DNA from: Leadbetterella sp964423865
Lineage (GTDB): Bacteria > Bacteroidota > Bacteroidia > Cytophagales > Spirosomataceae
Length of the DNA stretch: 64,000 bases
Direction: 5' to 3'
Assembly (NCBI GenBank): GCA_964423865.1
Contig: CAYRGN010000012.1
Coordinates: 23,827-87,826 of the forward strand
A program made the translations under genes and the position numbers. This document shows, in pieces, positions 24,333 through 31,817 of this stretch. The notes beneath the pieces are model-generated. The model saw only the letters and a list, made by a program, of their open reading frames with translations. It was not told where the DNA came from and ran no database searches. The number at the start of each line of letters is the position of its first letter. The first letter of the stretch is position 1.

Positions 24333-25283
24333 TTAAAACTTAAGTTTTTGTTGATAATTTATGAACAATGTACTAATTGATCCGTTGTCTCGAATTCTAC
24401 CGATAGCATGGGCGAAAAGCTCCGCTACCGATATGACTTTTACTTTGGGATTGTCCTGCCTCAGCGGAATGGAATCGGAAACGATGACCTCCTCGAATAC
24501 CGAGTTGGCAATGATTTCGTGCGCTTTGTAGGAAAATACCGGGTGGGTGGCTACCGCCCTGACCGACTTCGCTCCTCTCTCCAGGATCAGCTCGGCCGCT
24601 TTGCAGATGGTACCCCCTGTGTCGATCATGTCGTCGACCAATACCACATTGGCGTCTGTCACATCCCCGATGAGCTGCATGCTGGCAATCTGGTTCGCTA
24701 CTTTCCTTTGTTTGTCGCAGATCACAATATCCGCGTCAAAAAAACTGGCAAATTTTCTTACCCTTGACACCCCACCCACGTCCGGAGATGCAAAAATGAG
24801 GTTATCGATCTGTTTTTCCTTCAGGTAAGGTACAAAAACCGAAGTACCCTCCAGGTGATCTACCGGGATATCGAAAAAGCCCTGGATTTGTCCTGCATGA
24901 AGGTCTAAGGTCATAATCCGGTCTGCCCCCGCTGCGGTCAGCATGTTGGCTACCAATTTGGCGCCAATGGCTACTCTGGGCCGGTCCTTTCTGTCCTGGC
25001 GGGCATAACCGTAATACGGAATCACTGCTACCACATAATGTGCCGAAGCTCTTCTGGCCGCGTCAATCATCAGCAGAAGTTCCATGAGGTTGTCCGCGTT
25101 CGGAAGAGTACTCTGAACGAGAAAAACGTCACAGCCCCGTACAGACTCTTCAAAGTTTACCGATATCTCGCTATCGGCAAAACGCTGAATAGACACCTTT
25201 CCCAGTTCTTTTCCGTAATAATAAGCTACTTTACCGGCTAAATACTGAGAATTAGTTCCGGAAAAGATTTTAACTTCTGCCAT
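24333..25283 (-). CDS. prs: ribose-phosphate pyrophosphokinase
   Basis: 316 residues from ATG 25283; the frame is open eight codons more but MAEVKIFSG-type starts are usual. The enzyme makes PRPP from ribose 5-phosphate and ATP. Family marks are FSGTNSQYLA, the RQDRKDRP flexible loop, LDLHAGQIQGFFD, and the PRPP-binding loop VVLVDDMIDTGGTI. It is transcribed with rplY from the promoter just upstream. Confidence 0.95.
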   Translation of the reverse strand: MAEVKIFSGTNSQYLAGKVAYYYGKELGKVSIQRFADSEISVNFEESVRGCDVFLVQSTLPNADNLMELLLMIDAARRASAHYVVAVIPYYGYARQDRKDRPRVAIGAKLVANMLTAAGADRIMTLDLHAGQIQGFFDIPVDHLEGTSVFVPYLKEKQIDNLIFASPDVGGVSRVRKFASFFDADIVICDKQRKVANQIASMQLIGDVTDANVVLVDDMIDTGGTICKAAELILERGAKSVRAVATHPVFSYKAHEIIANSVFEEVIVSDSIPLRQDNPKVKVISVAELFAHAIGRIRDNGSISTLFINYQQKLKF

Positions 25284-25304
25284 GAGGTCTTTTGAAAAGT
25301 GCTG

Positions 25305-25312
25305 CAAAGGTA
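25305..25312 (-). promoter_or_regulatory. -7 element of the prs-rplY promoter
   Basis: TACCTTTG on the minus strand, followed by CAGC, lies 21 nt upstream of the prs start codon. It is identical in the core to the SRP RNA -7 element. The -33 region is AT-rich without a clear TTTG. Confidence 0.5.
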
Positions 25313-25399
25313 GGAAAAATAATACGAAGTATTAAGGCACTTTTAAAAAATTAATATTATTTTGCAGCTGGATTCTTATAAAAAATACGTTTAAGGGAA

Positions 25400-25747
25400 A
25401 TGCAACTGTCACTGATAGATGAAATCCCCGGGTTCAATAAAGCTTTTTTCCTCGATGTGTACGCCGAGGCGCTTTGTGACAGCGGGAAGATGCGGCTGAA
25501 AACCATTAACGGGCAGCAGGTGCCTGAAGATCTCAGCGTGAGCATTGCCAGCCGGTTTATTTCGAAATATCCGGAGGGAACCATTTACAAACTCGATACC
25601 CGCCTGGTCAATAAAGGCGGGAAAAAACCGTATTTTGTAGCACTGAAAGCCAAAAAGGTAGAAAGAGCCATTGAATTCTTTGACTATAATCTCAAAGTTC
25701 AATATGGTTTTGATCAGGAATTTTTATTTCAGAAAGCCCGGGGCTAA
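25400..25747 (+). CDS. uncharacterised 115-residue protein
   Basis: I do not recognise a family. The chain begins MQLSLIDEIPGFNKAFFLDVY and has an alternating strand-helix character with TIYKLDTRLVNKGGKKPYFV and KAKKVERAIEFFDYN; there is no signal peptide or membrane segment. Codon choice (GC-rich third positions) resembles neighbouring core genes. A TATTATTTTGC sequence about 30 nt upstream may be its -7 region. Its last 56 nt overlap the 3' end of the convergent DUF3822 gene. Confidence 0.65.
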   Translation: MQLSLIDEIPGFNKAFFLDVYAEALCDSGKMRLKTINGQQVPEDLSVSIASRFISKYPEGTIYKLDTRLVNKGGKKPYFVALKAKKVERAIEFFDYNLKVQYGFDQEFLFQKARG

Positions 25748-26522
25748 GCAAGGTGAAATAACGGTGCCAGGGAATGCTATCTGGGTGTTCTGACGGGGGT
25801 GGAGTGTGTCCGATCCGCACGGCTTGAAACTTCTCTTTCATGACACCGTAGGAAGCGCTGAAAGGTGTAATCTCCCCAAAAAGTATCAGTTCAGATGCGG
25901 ATGTCGACAGGTTTGGAAGATTCCGGACAGGGATCCTTTCGATATTCAAGGTCTTGTTTTTCCCCTTCATAGCGTATAAGGTTACAAAGTGGTCGGAGGC
26001 AACCCCCATGGCCAAATGGGTGAAATTGCGGGCAAAATACCGCGCCTGTACAGCCAGGGAAGACAGGGGGGCAAGGCCGGAATATACCATTGTAAAGAGG
26101 CGGGTGACCTTTTTCGGGGTGCCGCTTACGAGGTAATGGCCGGAAACCGCTTCGGAATACACATCAAAATCCGTTACGGGCGCGGATGGATAAGCCAGCG
26201 CCAGGTACCTTTCAGCGAGGGAAGGCAGGAAAACCGGGGCAGGGACCAGGGTATGAATTTCAAAATCAGAGAGCAGTTGAACACCTTTCCAGGAAGGAAG
26301 ACCCAGGAATGGGTGGTGTTCGATCAGGGCGGCGCATCGCGACAAGCAGGCCGTCAGATCGTGACCCTGGCCCAGGAAGTGGTCCTCCAGCACCAAGAGT
26401 TCTTCTCCGTGTTTTACTGTAAAACGAAGTCGGGAATACTGGACCTCCAGAGTCAGGTCGTACCGTTCGGTATATTCTGTAGAAAATCGCTCGTCTGTAA
26501 TTTTGAAAGTGTTGTTCGTCAT
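25692..26522 (-). CDS. DUF3822 family protein
   Basis: 276 residues. The pattern TDERFSTEYTERYDL, then LIEHHPFLGLPSWKGVQLL and HTLVPAPVFLPSLAERYLAL near residues 80-130, fits DUF3822, a Bacteroidota family thought to share the actin-like ATPase fold and often located near coaD and rsmD. Neither is adjacent here. No catalytic motif is evident. The start codon is preceded by a heptad array. The 3' end overlaps the convergent 115-residue gene by 56 nt. Confidence 0.68.
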   Translation of the reverse strand: MTNNTFKITDERFSTEYTERYDLTLEVQYSRLRFTVKHGEELLVLEDHFLGQGHDLTACLSRCAALIEHHPFLGLPSWKGVQLLSDFEIHTLVPAPVFLPSLAERYLALAYPSAPVTDFDVYSEAVSGHYLVSGTPKKVTRLFTMVYSGLAPLSSLAVQARYFARNFTHLAMGVASDHFVTLYAMKGKNKTLNIERIPVRNLPNLSTSASELILFGEITPFSASYGVMKEKFQAVRIGHTPPPSEHPDSIPWHRYFTLLSPGLSEIKIPDQNHIEL

Positions 26523-26532
26523 GAGTTTGGGG

Positions 26533-26581
26533 TATGAGCAATGAGCTTAGAGCTATGAGCTATGAGCTATGAGCTGTGAGC
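26533..26581 (-). repeat. seven-unit heptanucleotide array upstream of the DUF3822 gene
   Basis: Seven phased 7-nt units, written on the plus strand as TATGAGC, AATGAGC, TTAGAGC, three TATGAGC and TGTGAGC. On the coding strand of the DUF3822 gene they read GCTCATA and variants, the same orientation as the other arrays, and end 10 nt before the start codon. Confidence 0.85.
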
Positions 26582-26590
26582 TTTTGGTGT

Positions 26591-27028
26591 TTAATTTTTT
26601 TGGGGGAATACCGTTTCCTTCAGAAATGAAGGGCATTGGCCGGGCGGTATGCGAACCAGTTCATCTTCCGTAAACCACCGAAGTTCGGTCAGAATATTGC
26701 CTTCGGGGTCCGAGCCCAGTACCGGTTTCGGATCAGGGGCGGAAACCCGGAAGTACAATTCTACCGCATGAAGTTTTCCAGCGATATGTTCGTGAATACG
26801 GAGCAGTTCATGGACCGTGACCTCCAGACGGGTTTCTTCCCGGAACTCCCGCTGCAATCCGCTCACCACGTCCTCGCCCGGTTCCAGTCCGCCGCCCGGG
26901 GCATTCCAGAAGATGTTTTCCGGGTTCAGGAAGCGGTGGTTAAGCAGCAATACCCGGTTTTGCAGTCTCAATACGCCGCAAGCCCGCAAGCGGATCCGTT
27001 GGCCGTAAAGGGTTTCAATGCTCGTCAT
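26591..27028 (-). CDS. NUDIX hydrolase
   Basis: 145 residues. The Nudix box is present as GGGLEPGEDVV followed by LQREFREETRLEV, matching GX5EX7REUXEEXGU apart from the last Gly. The family cleaves nucleoside diphosphates linked to another group; the substrate cannot be predicted. It starts within the stop codon of the helicase gene (TAATG overlap), so the two are translationally coupled, which might hint at RNA or nucleotide clearance. Confidence 0.88.
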   Translation of the reverse strand: MTSIETLYGQRIRLRACGVLRLQNRVLLLNHRFLNPENIFWNAPGGGLEPGEDVVSGLQREFREETRLEVTVHELLRIHEHIAGKLHAVELYFRVSAPDPKPVLGSDPEGNILTELRWFTEDELVRIPPGQCPSFLKETVFPQKN

Positions 27029-28341
27029 TACATGTTTTTTCGGTAGGATTTCCCGTATTTCAGCTTCTTTTCGGCCTGGATATCGCGCCGTTTGTTTACT
27101 TTTTTGTTCTTGTCCAGTTTTTCATGAAACGCGGGGCCGGTAGCCTCCCGTTTGATTTTGGGCAACCTGATTTCTTCATGTTCGGTTTCGAAGGGAAGGA
27201 GGTGCTCTTCCATTTCGATATAGGCGGGTAAAGGAAGGCGCGTGAGTTGAAGGCGGTACATGGCTTCGATCTCCCCAAAGGCCTCTTCTTCCCGTTCACT
27301 CACCAGGCTGATGGCCGTACCGAAGCTTTCGCCCCGGCCCGTGCGGCCGATCCGGTGGATATAATCGTTTGTTTCTTCGGGAATATCCATATTCACTACG
27401 TGGGTGATGCCCCGGATGTCCAGTCCCCGGGAGCCGATATCCGTGGAAATGAGGGTGCTTACCGTTCCCTCCGAAAATTCTTTGATGGCCCGGAAGCGGT
27501 AATTCTGGGATTTGTTGGAGTGAATCACTTCCACACCCTCTATACCCCGGTTTTTTAATTCCTGGAACAGGAGGTCTGCCGCTGATTTCTGGGCTACAAA
27601 AACCAGGTTTTTTTTCATTTCTTCGTCGTTGGCCAGAAGAAGTTCCAGGAGGTTGATTTTGGTGAGAAAATTGGGGGCCGAGTAGGTTTTCTGGCGGATG
27701 TTTTCCAGGGGTGTTCCCACGTCGGCGTCTTCTATGACTTCGGGCGATTTGAAAATATCGTGAATCAGTTCTTCCACTTCTTCCGAAATGGTGGCGGAAA
27801 ACAGCAGGTTTTGCCTTTTTTCGGGAATTTTATTGAAAATAAGGTCGAGCTGGGGCCGAAAACCCAGATCCAGCATCATGTCAAATTCGTCAATGACCAG
27901 TTTTTTGATGTTTTTTACCTTCAGGATACCTGCCGCGGCAAGGTCGGTGAAGCGGCCCGGAGTGGCCACTACCATATCGCAGCCGTTCAGCAGTTCCGCC
28001 GCCTGGGTTTTCATATTGACGCCGCCATACACGCCTGTGACGTCAAAACTCATGTAAGGGGTGAGCGACTTCACACTTTCCACTACCTGCATGACCAGTT
28101 CGCGGGTAGGAACCAGCACCAGTATTTGCGGAAGTTTGTCTTTGCTGAAAGTCCACATTCTTAATAGGGGCAAAAGGTAGGCAAAAGTCTTGCCTGTACC
28201 CGTGCGCGCTATACCCGCCAGGTCTTTGCCTGACATCACCGCCGGGAATATTTTTTCCTGGATGGCCGTGGGGGAAATCAGACCCAGGTCGTCCAGGGCA
28301 TTCAGCAGGGGCTTGTTAAGATTGAGGTCGGAGAATTGCAT
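27028..28341 (-). CDS. DEAD-box RNA helicase
   Basis: 437 residues from ATG 28341; upstream in-frame codons are rejected because the Q-motif start MQFSDLNLNKPLLNAL is the usual one. Motifs in order: Q motif PTAIQEKI, I ARTGTGKT, Ia PTRELVM, Ib TPGRF, II DEFD rather than DEAD, III SAT, IV, V STDIGSRGLDI, VI HRIGRTGRGE. The basic C-terminal tail (about 400-437, rich in Lys and Arg) probably binds RNA. It may act in ribosome assembly or RNA decay. The DEFD form of motif II is uncommon. Confidence 0.93.
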   Translation of the reverse strand: MQFSDLNLNKPLLNALDDLGLISPTAIQEKIFPAVMSGKDLAGIARTGTGKTFAYLLPLLRMWTFSKDKLPQILVLVPTRELVMQVVESVKSLTPYMSFDVTGVYGGVNMKTQAAELLNGCDMVVATPGRFTDLAAAGILKVKNIKKLVIDEFDMMLDLGFRPQLDLIFNKIPEKRQNLLFSATISEEVEELIHDIFKSPEVIEDADVGTPLENIRQKTYSAPNFLTKINLLELLLANDEEMKKNLVFVAQKSAADLLFQELKNRGIEGVEVIHSNKSQNYRFRAIKEFSEGTVSTLISTDIGSRGLDIRGITHVVNMDIPEETNDYIHRIGRTGRGESFGTAISLVSEREEEAFGEIEAMYRLQLTRLPLPAYIEMEEHLLPFETEHEEIRLPKIKREATGPAFHEKLDKNKKVNKRRDIQAEKKLKYGKSYRKNM

Positions 28342-28412
28342 AAGAACTAATCTGAATAATTTTACAAATTTAATTGATTTCATGCGTATATTGGTGACTT
28401 AATTCAGTTAAT

Positions 28413-28447
28413 AGCTCATAGCTCACAGCGCATAGCTTGCAGCTCAA
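28413..28447 (+). repeat. five-unit heptanucleotide array upstream of the DUF1080 gene
   Basis: Units AGCTCAT, AGCTCAC, AGCGCAT, AGCTTGC, AGCTCAA in phase. The last is followed by AATTAAACGC and the start codon at 28458. The ending AGCTCAAAATTA is shared with the array before the TM220 gene at 60517-60551. Confidence 0.8.
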
Positions 28448-28457
28448 AATTAAACGC

Positions 28458-29057
28458 ATGAAGAAAACACTTTTGCTCCTTTTGTTGCCCTGCTTTATTT
28501 TTGCCCAGAAATCAAAGCAGGTATCTCTTTTTAATGGTAAGAACCTGGACGGGTGGGTCATTTACGGTACGGAAAAATGGTATGTGGAAGACGGCCTCCT
28601 GGTTTGCGAGAGCGGGCCGGACAAAGGTTACGGATACCTGGGAACGGAAAAATCGTACAAAGATTTTGAACTTACACTGGAGTTTTTTCCGGAAGATAAC
28701 GGGAATAGCGGGGTGTTCTTCCATTCCAGTATTGAAGGAACCAAGGTGAGCGGATGGCAGGCCGAAGTGGCCCCTCCGGGATACTTTTCCGGCGGGATTT
28801 ACGAGTCGTATAAACGCGGCTGGCTGATTAAGCCGGACAAAGAACTGGATAACGTAAAAATGAATACCTGGAATTCCATGAAGATCAAAGTACTTGGTGA
28901 TGAAGTGACCACCTGGGTAAACGGGGTGCAGATGGTGACGCTGAAAGACCCGGTATTTGCGGATTCGGACGGTAAGATCGCTTTACAGATTCATGACGGC
29001 GGGGGGATAAAAGTGAAGTGGAGAAACATGAAGATCAAGACGTTGAAAGCGAAGTAA
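28458..29057 (+). CDS. secreted DUF1080 (3-keto-disaccharide hydrolase-type) protein
   Basis: 199 residues. A signal peptide ends IFAQ, then one DUF1080 domain covers the rest: VSLFNGKNLDGWV, NSGVFFHSS, WQAEV and NTWNSMKIKVLGDEVTTWVNG. The fold is a concanavalin-like jelly roll; some members hydrolyse 3-keto-glycosides in the periplasm. Only this domain is present. The start at 28458 gives the signal peptide directly. It is followed 29 nt later by recA. Confidence 0.85.
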   Translation: MKKTLLLLLLPCFIFAQKSKQVSLFNGKNLDGWVIYGTEKWYVEDGLLVCESGPDKGYGYLGTEKSYKDFELTLEFFPEDNGNSGVFFHSSIEGTKVSGWQAEVAPPGYFSGGIYESYKRGWLIKPDKELDNVKMNTWNSMKIKVLGDEVTTWVNGVQMVTLKDPVFADSDGKIALQIHDGGGIKVKWRNMKIKTLKAK

Positions 29058-29086
29058 ATTGTAAATTTCTATTTTTTATATTTAAC

Positions 29087-30130
29087 ATGGCAGAAAACAC
29101 AGAAAAACTAAAAATCCTGCAATCCACACTTGACAAGCTGGACAAGTCATTTGGTAAGGGGACGGTGATGCGCCTGAGCGACACCAAAGTATTGGATGTA
29201 CCCGTAATTTCTACGGGTTCATTAGGATTAGACCTCGCTTTGGGGGTAAACGGGTTACCCAAAGGAAGGGTAGTAGAGATCTACGGTCCGGAATCTTCCG
29301 GTAAAACTACGCTGGCGATGCACGCTATTGCCGAAGCGCAGAAGCAAGGCGGAATCGCGGCTTTCATTGATGCCGAACACGCGTTTGACCGCCTGTACGC
29401 GGAGAAACTGGGTATTGATACCAAAAACCTGCTGATTTCTCAGCCGGATTATGGAGAGCAGGCCCTGGAGATTGCGGAACACCTGATTGCGTCCGGTGCA
29501 ATTGATATTTGTGTGATTGACTCCGTGGCGGCGCTGGTGCCTAAGGCGGAACTGGACGGGGAGATGGGTGACAGCAAGATGGGGCTACAGGCCCGGCTGA
29601 TGTCGCAAGCCCTCAGAAAACTGACCGGTACCATCAATAAGACGGGTTGTACCTGTATTTTTATCAACCAGCTTCGCGACAAGATCGGGGTGATGTTTGG
29701 GAGCCCGGAGACCACTACAGGGGGTAACGCCCTGAAATTCTATGCTTCCGTTCGGATCGATATCCGGCGAATAGGGCAGATCAAAGACAACGACAGCAAT
29801 ATCATTGGTAACCGTACCCGGGTGAAAGTGGTAAAAAATAAAGTGGCTCCGCCGTTTAAGGTGATTGAGTTTGATATCATGTACGGCGAAGGGGTGTCGA
29901 AGTCCGGTGAGGTGCTAGACCTTGCCGTTGACCTGGATATTATCAAAAAATCCGGTTCCTGGTTCTCGTACGGTGCCGACCGCCTGGGGCAGGGCCGTGA
30001 CGCGGTGAAAAGCCTCATTAAGGATAATCCTGAACTGATGGCCGAGCTCGAAGAAAAGATCAAGGCTACGGTGGCCGGTAATGCCGACGCGCTGATGGAT
30101 AAAAATGCCGACGGAGAGTCTGCCGACTGA
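29087..30130 (+). CDS. recA: recombinase A
   Basis: 347 residues from ATG 29087, rejecting in-frame upstream codons that overlap the DUF1080 gene. Walker A is GPESSGKTTLAMH, Walker B LVICVIDSVAAL-like (CVIDSVAALVPKAELDGE), loop L1/L2 region LMSQALRKLTG and INQLRDKIGVMFGSPETTTGG. It directs homologous recombination and SOS-type cleavage of repressors. A clear terminator follows. Confidence 0.96.
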   Translation: MAENTEKLKILQSTLDKLDKSFGKGTVMRLSDTKVLDVPVISTGSLGLDLALGVNGLPKGRVVEIYGPESSGKTTLAMHAIAEAQKQGGIAAFIDAEHAFDRLYAEKLGIDTKNLLISQPDYGEQALEIAEHLIASGAIDICVIDSVAALVPKAELDGEMGDSKMGLQARLMSQALRKLTGTINKTGCTCIFINQLRDKIGVMFGSPETTTGGNALKFYASVRIDIRRIGQIKDNDSNIIGNRTRVKVVKNKVAPPFKVIEFDIMYGEGVSKSGEVLDLAVDLDIIKKSGSWFSYGADRLGQGRDAVKSLIKDNPELMAELEEKIKATVAGNADALMDKNADGESAD

Positions 30131-30150
30131 AATTCCGTTAAGTAAATGTT

Positions 30151-30180
30151 AAGGTGTTCCGATGGGACACCTTTTCTTTT
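30151..30180 (+). terminator. recA terminator
   Basis: Hairpin AAGGTGTTCC-GAT-GGGACACCTT followed by a T-rich tract, starting 21 nt after the recA stop. Confidence 0.8.
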
Positions 30181-30244
30181 AATTTATTGGTCTAATCTAT
30201 AGTTTTTAAGCAGATTCTATCGTTAACTATAAAAAGCAACTGCC

Positions 30245-31006
30245 TTGAAATTCAGAATTCTCGTATGCGTTTTGCTTTCCCTGTTGTTTTTGGGGTTTCG
30301 CCAGAATAATTTCCAGACGGGGGAAGAGTACCATTACCGGGTCAAATACGGCATCCTGACCATCGGTTCAGCCAATGTGGGTGTAGATACCCGTACCTAC
30401 CAGGTAAATGGCCTGCCTTGTTATAAAATTCATATTTTGGGCCGAACAGAAGGGATTACCGACCTGTTTAAGGTGCGGAATACCTACACTACTTATATGG
30501 ATACGGTCCGGTATTTGCCTCAGAAATTTGAGTACAGTGCCCGTGAAAACAATTACAGGCGGGATCAGGTACTTTATTTTGATCACAACAAGAACATGGT
30601 GGTGAAGAAGGAGAAAGAATCCATAGATACTTATAGTGTGCCGAAAAATATTCACGATGTGATTACCGGATATTATTCGCTTCGACATGTTGATTTTTCC
30701 CAGTATGCTATAGGGCAAACCTATTCTGCTCCGCTTTTCTTCGATGACGAATATTATAGATTCAGTGTGAAATATGCAGGCAAGGCTACCATTAAAACCC
30801 GGTTTGGGAAGATTAATGTCCTGAAATTGAATCCCGTTTTGCCCGACAATAAACTCTTTAAGGGCGAAGACGCCATCCGGGTGTGGGTCACCGACGACCG
30901 TAACCGGGTGCCGGTGAAGATCGAAGTAGATTTCTCCTTCGGGACCATTGTGATGGAAATGCGGAAGTACAAAAAGAACCTGTTTCCATTTGATTTTAGC
31001 GGATAG
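30245..31006 (+). CDS. DUF3108 domain protein, probably periplasmic
   Basis: 253 residues. The start is TTG at 30245, giving an N-terminal hydrophobic segment that acts as a signal peptide (FRILVCVLLSLLFLGF). DUF3108 marks are GEEYHYRVKYGILTIGSANV, then LFKVRNTYTTYMD, YFDHNKNMVV and, near the C-terminus, VWVTDDRNRVPVKIEVDFSFG. Members are periplasmic beta-barrel-like proteins of unknown role. The gene is monocistronic, flanked by the recA terminator and the repeat-rich gap. Confidence 0.82.
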   Translation: MKFRILVCVLLSLLFLGFRQNNFQTGEEYHYRVKYGILTIGSANVGVDTRTYQVNGLPCYKIHILGRTEGITDLFKVRNTYTTYMDTVRYLPQKFEYSARENNYRRDQVLYFDHNKNMVVKKEKESIDTYSVPKNIHDVITGYYSLRHVDFSQYAIGQTYSAPLFFDDEYYRFSVKYAGKATIKTRFGKINVLKLNPVLPDNKLFKGEDAIRVWVTDDRNRVPVKIEVDFSFGTIVMEMRKYKKNLFPFDFSG

Positions 31007-31070
31007 GTCGGCATCGCACGCACATGGCCTCGAAAGAAAAAATCCCCGCATTTCATGTGTATAAAATTTT

Positions 31071-31233
31071 TGCCTTCAGCTATCAGCGGTCAGCCGGGCG
31101 GAGGGCCGCCCCGCGACACTTCGCTTATTCATTGGGGGGCGCCTAGCCGGCGGTCGGGCGACGCTTCGCTGGTGTGCCGGTTTTCTGATAGTGGTTCTCC
31201 ACCCGGCTGATAGCTGAATGCTCATGGCTATTT
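31071..31233. repeat. dispersed palindrome-ended element, copy A (163 bp)
   Basis: Matches 40343-40498 over its full length with few substitutions. The ends TTCAGCTATCAGC and GCTGATAGCTGAA are inverted repeats extending through CCGGGCGG/CCACCCGG. Copy A carries an extra GGTCAGC, exactly 7 nt, inside the left inverted repeat. The interior is GC-rich and has no open frame. The 811-nt gap 31007-31817 holds this element, the 95-bp tandem repeats and the ugd promoter. Confidence 0.9.
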
Positions 31234-31268
31234 CGTAAGACAAAACATTTGGAATTCCGCCGGATATC

Positions 31269-31554
31269 GATGTTTTACCGATAGGTTGTCCCTACAGGAC
31301 ATGACGGTTTCGCTGGATATGGAATTGCATTCCCGTAGGGGATTGTATAACGGTAGAAAACCGGATGTTTTACCGATAGGTTGTCCCTACAGGACATGAC
31401 GGTTTCGCTGGATATGGAATTGCATTCCCGTAGGGGATTGTATAACGGTAGAAAACCGGATGTTTTACCGATAGGTTGTCCCTGCGGGACATGGGGATTT
31501 CGCCGGATATGGAACTGCATTCCCCGTAGGGGATTGTATAACGGTAGAAAATGG
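31269..31554. repeat. 95-bp tandem repeat, three copies
   Basis: Units start at 31269, 31364 and 31459. The first two are identical; the third differs at several bases and has one insertion. Each unit opens GATGTTTTACCGATAGG, closes AACGGTAGAAAA and is weakly palindromic (TTTTACCG against CGGTAGAAAA), with two inner hairpins TGTCCCTACAGGACA and TCCCGTAGGGGA. A decayed fourth part follows (CCCCGTAGGGG near 31578-31588). No protein coding is supported. Confidence 0.9.
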
Positions 31555-31704
31555 GATTCCTTTCTCTTTCTTCATACCCCGTAGGGGTTAAATAGTATTG
31601 TAAAAAGTCTACCGACAGGTGTTAAAAACATAGGGTTAGGAGCTTTTTTCTTCATTAACTATACTTTTTTCTTCTATCAATGTAAGGTTTTCTGTTTTTT
31701 CCTC

Positions 31705-31712
31705 TACCTTTG
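31705..31712 (+). promoter_or_regulatory. -7 element of the ugd promoter
   Basis: TACCTTTG followed by CAGC, the same core as in front of prs and the SRP RNA, about 105 nt upstream of the ugd start. The -33 region does not contain TTTG at the expected distance. A long 5' leader follows. Confidence 0.45.
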
Positions 31713-31817
31713 CAGCATTATTTTTTAATCTGCTGTAAACGCTGTTCTCCATGACCCTGAAGTCAGTTGTATATTACCGATAGTGCATAGGAGATAGCAC
31801 AGCTTAAAAAAAACACG

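Noticed and set aside
31071..31233. Complete insertion sequence
   Set aside because: The element is only about 160 bp with no transposase frame and no target duplication visible at either copy.
31269..31554. CRISPR array
   Set aside because: The 95-bp units are contiguous and near-identical with no spacers between conserved repeats, and no cas gene is present.
31381..31584. 67-residue frame in the 95-bp repeats
   Set aside because: It follows the repeat unit and has no independent protein character.
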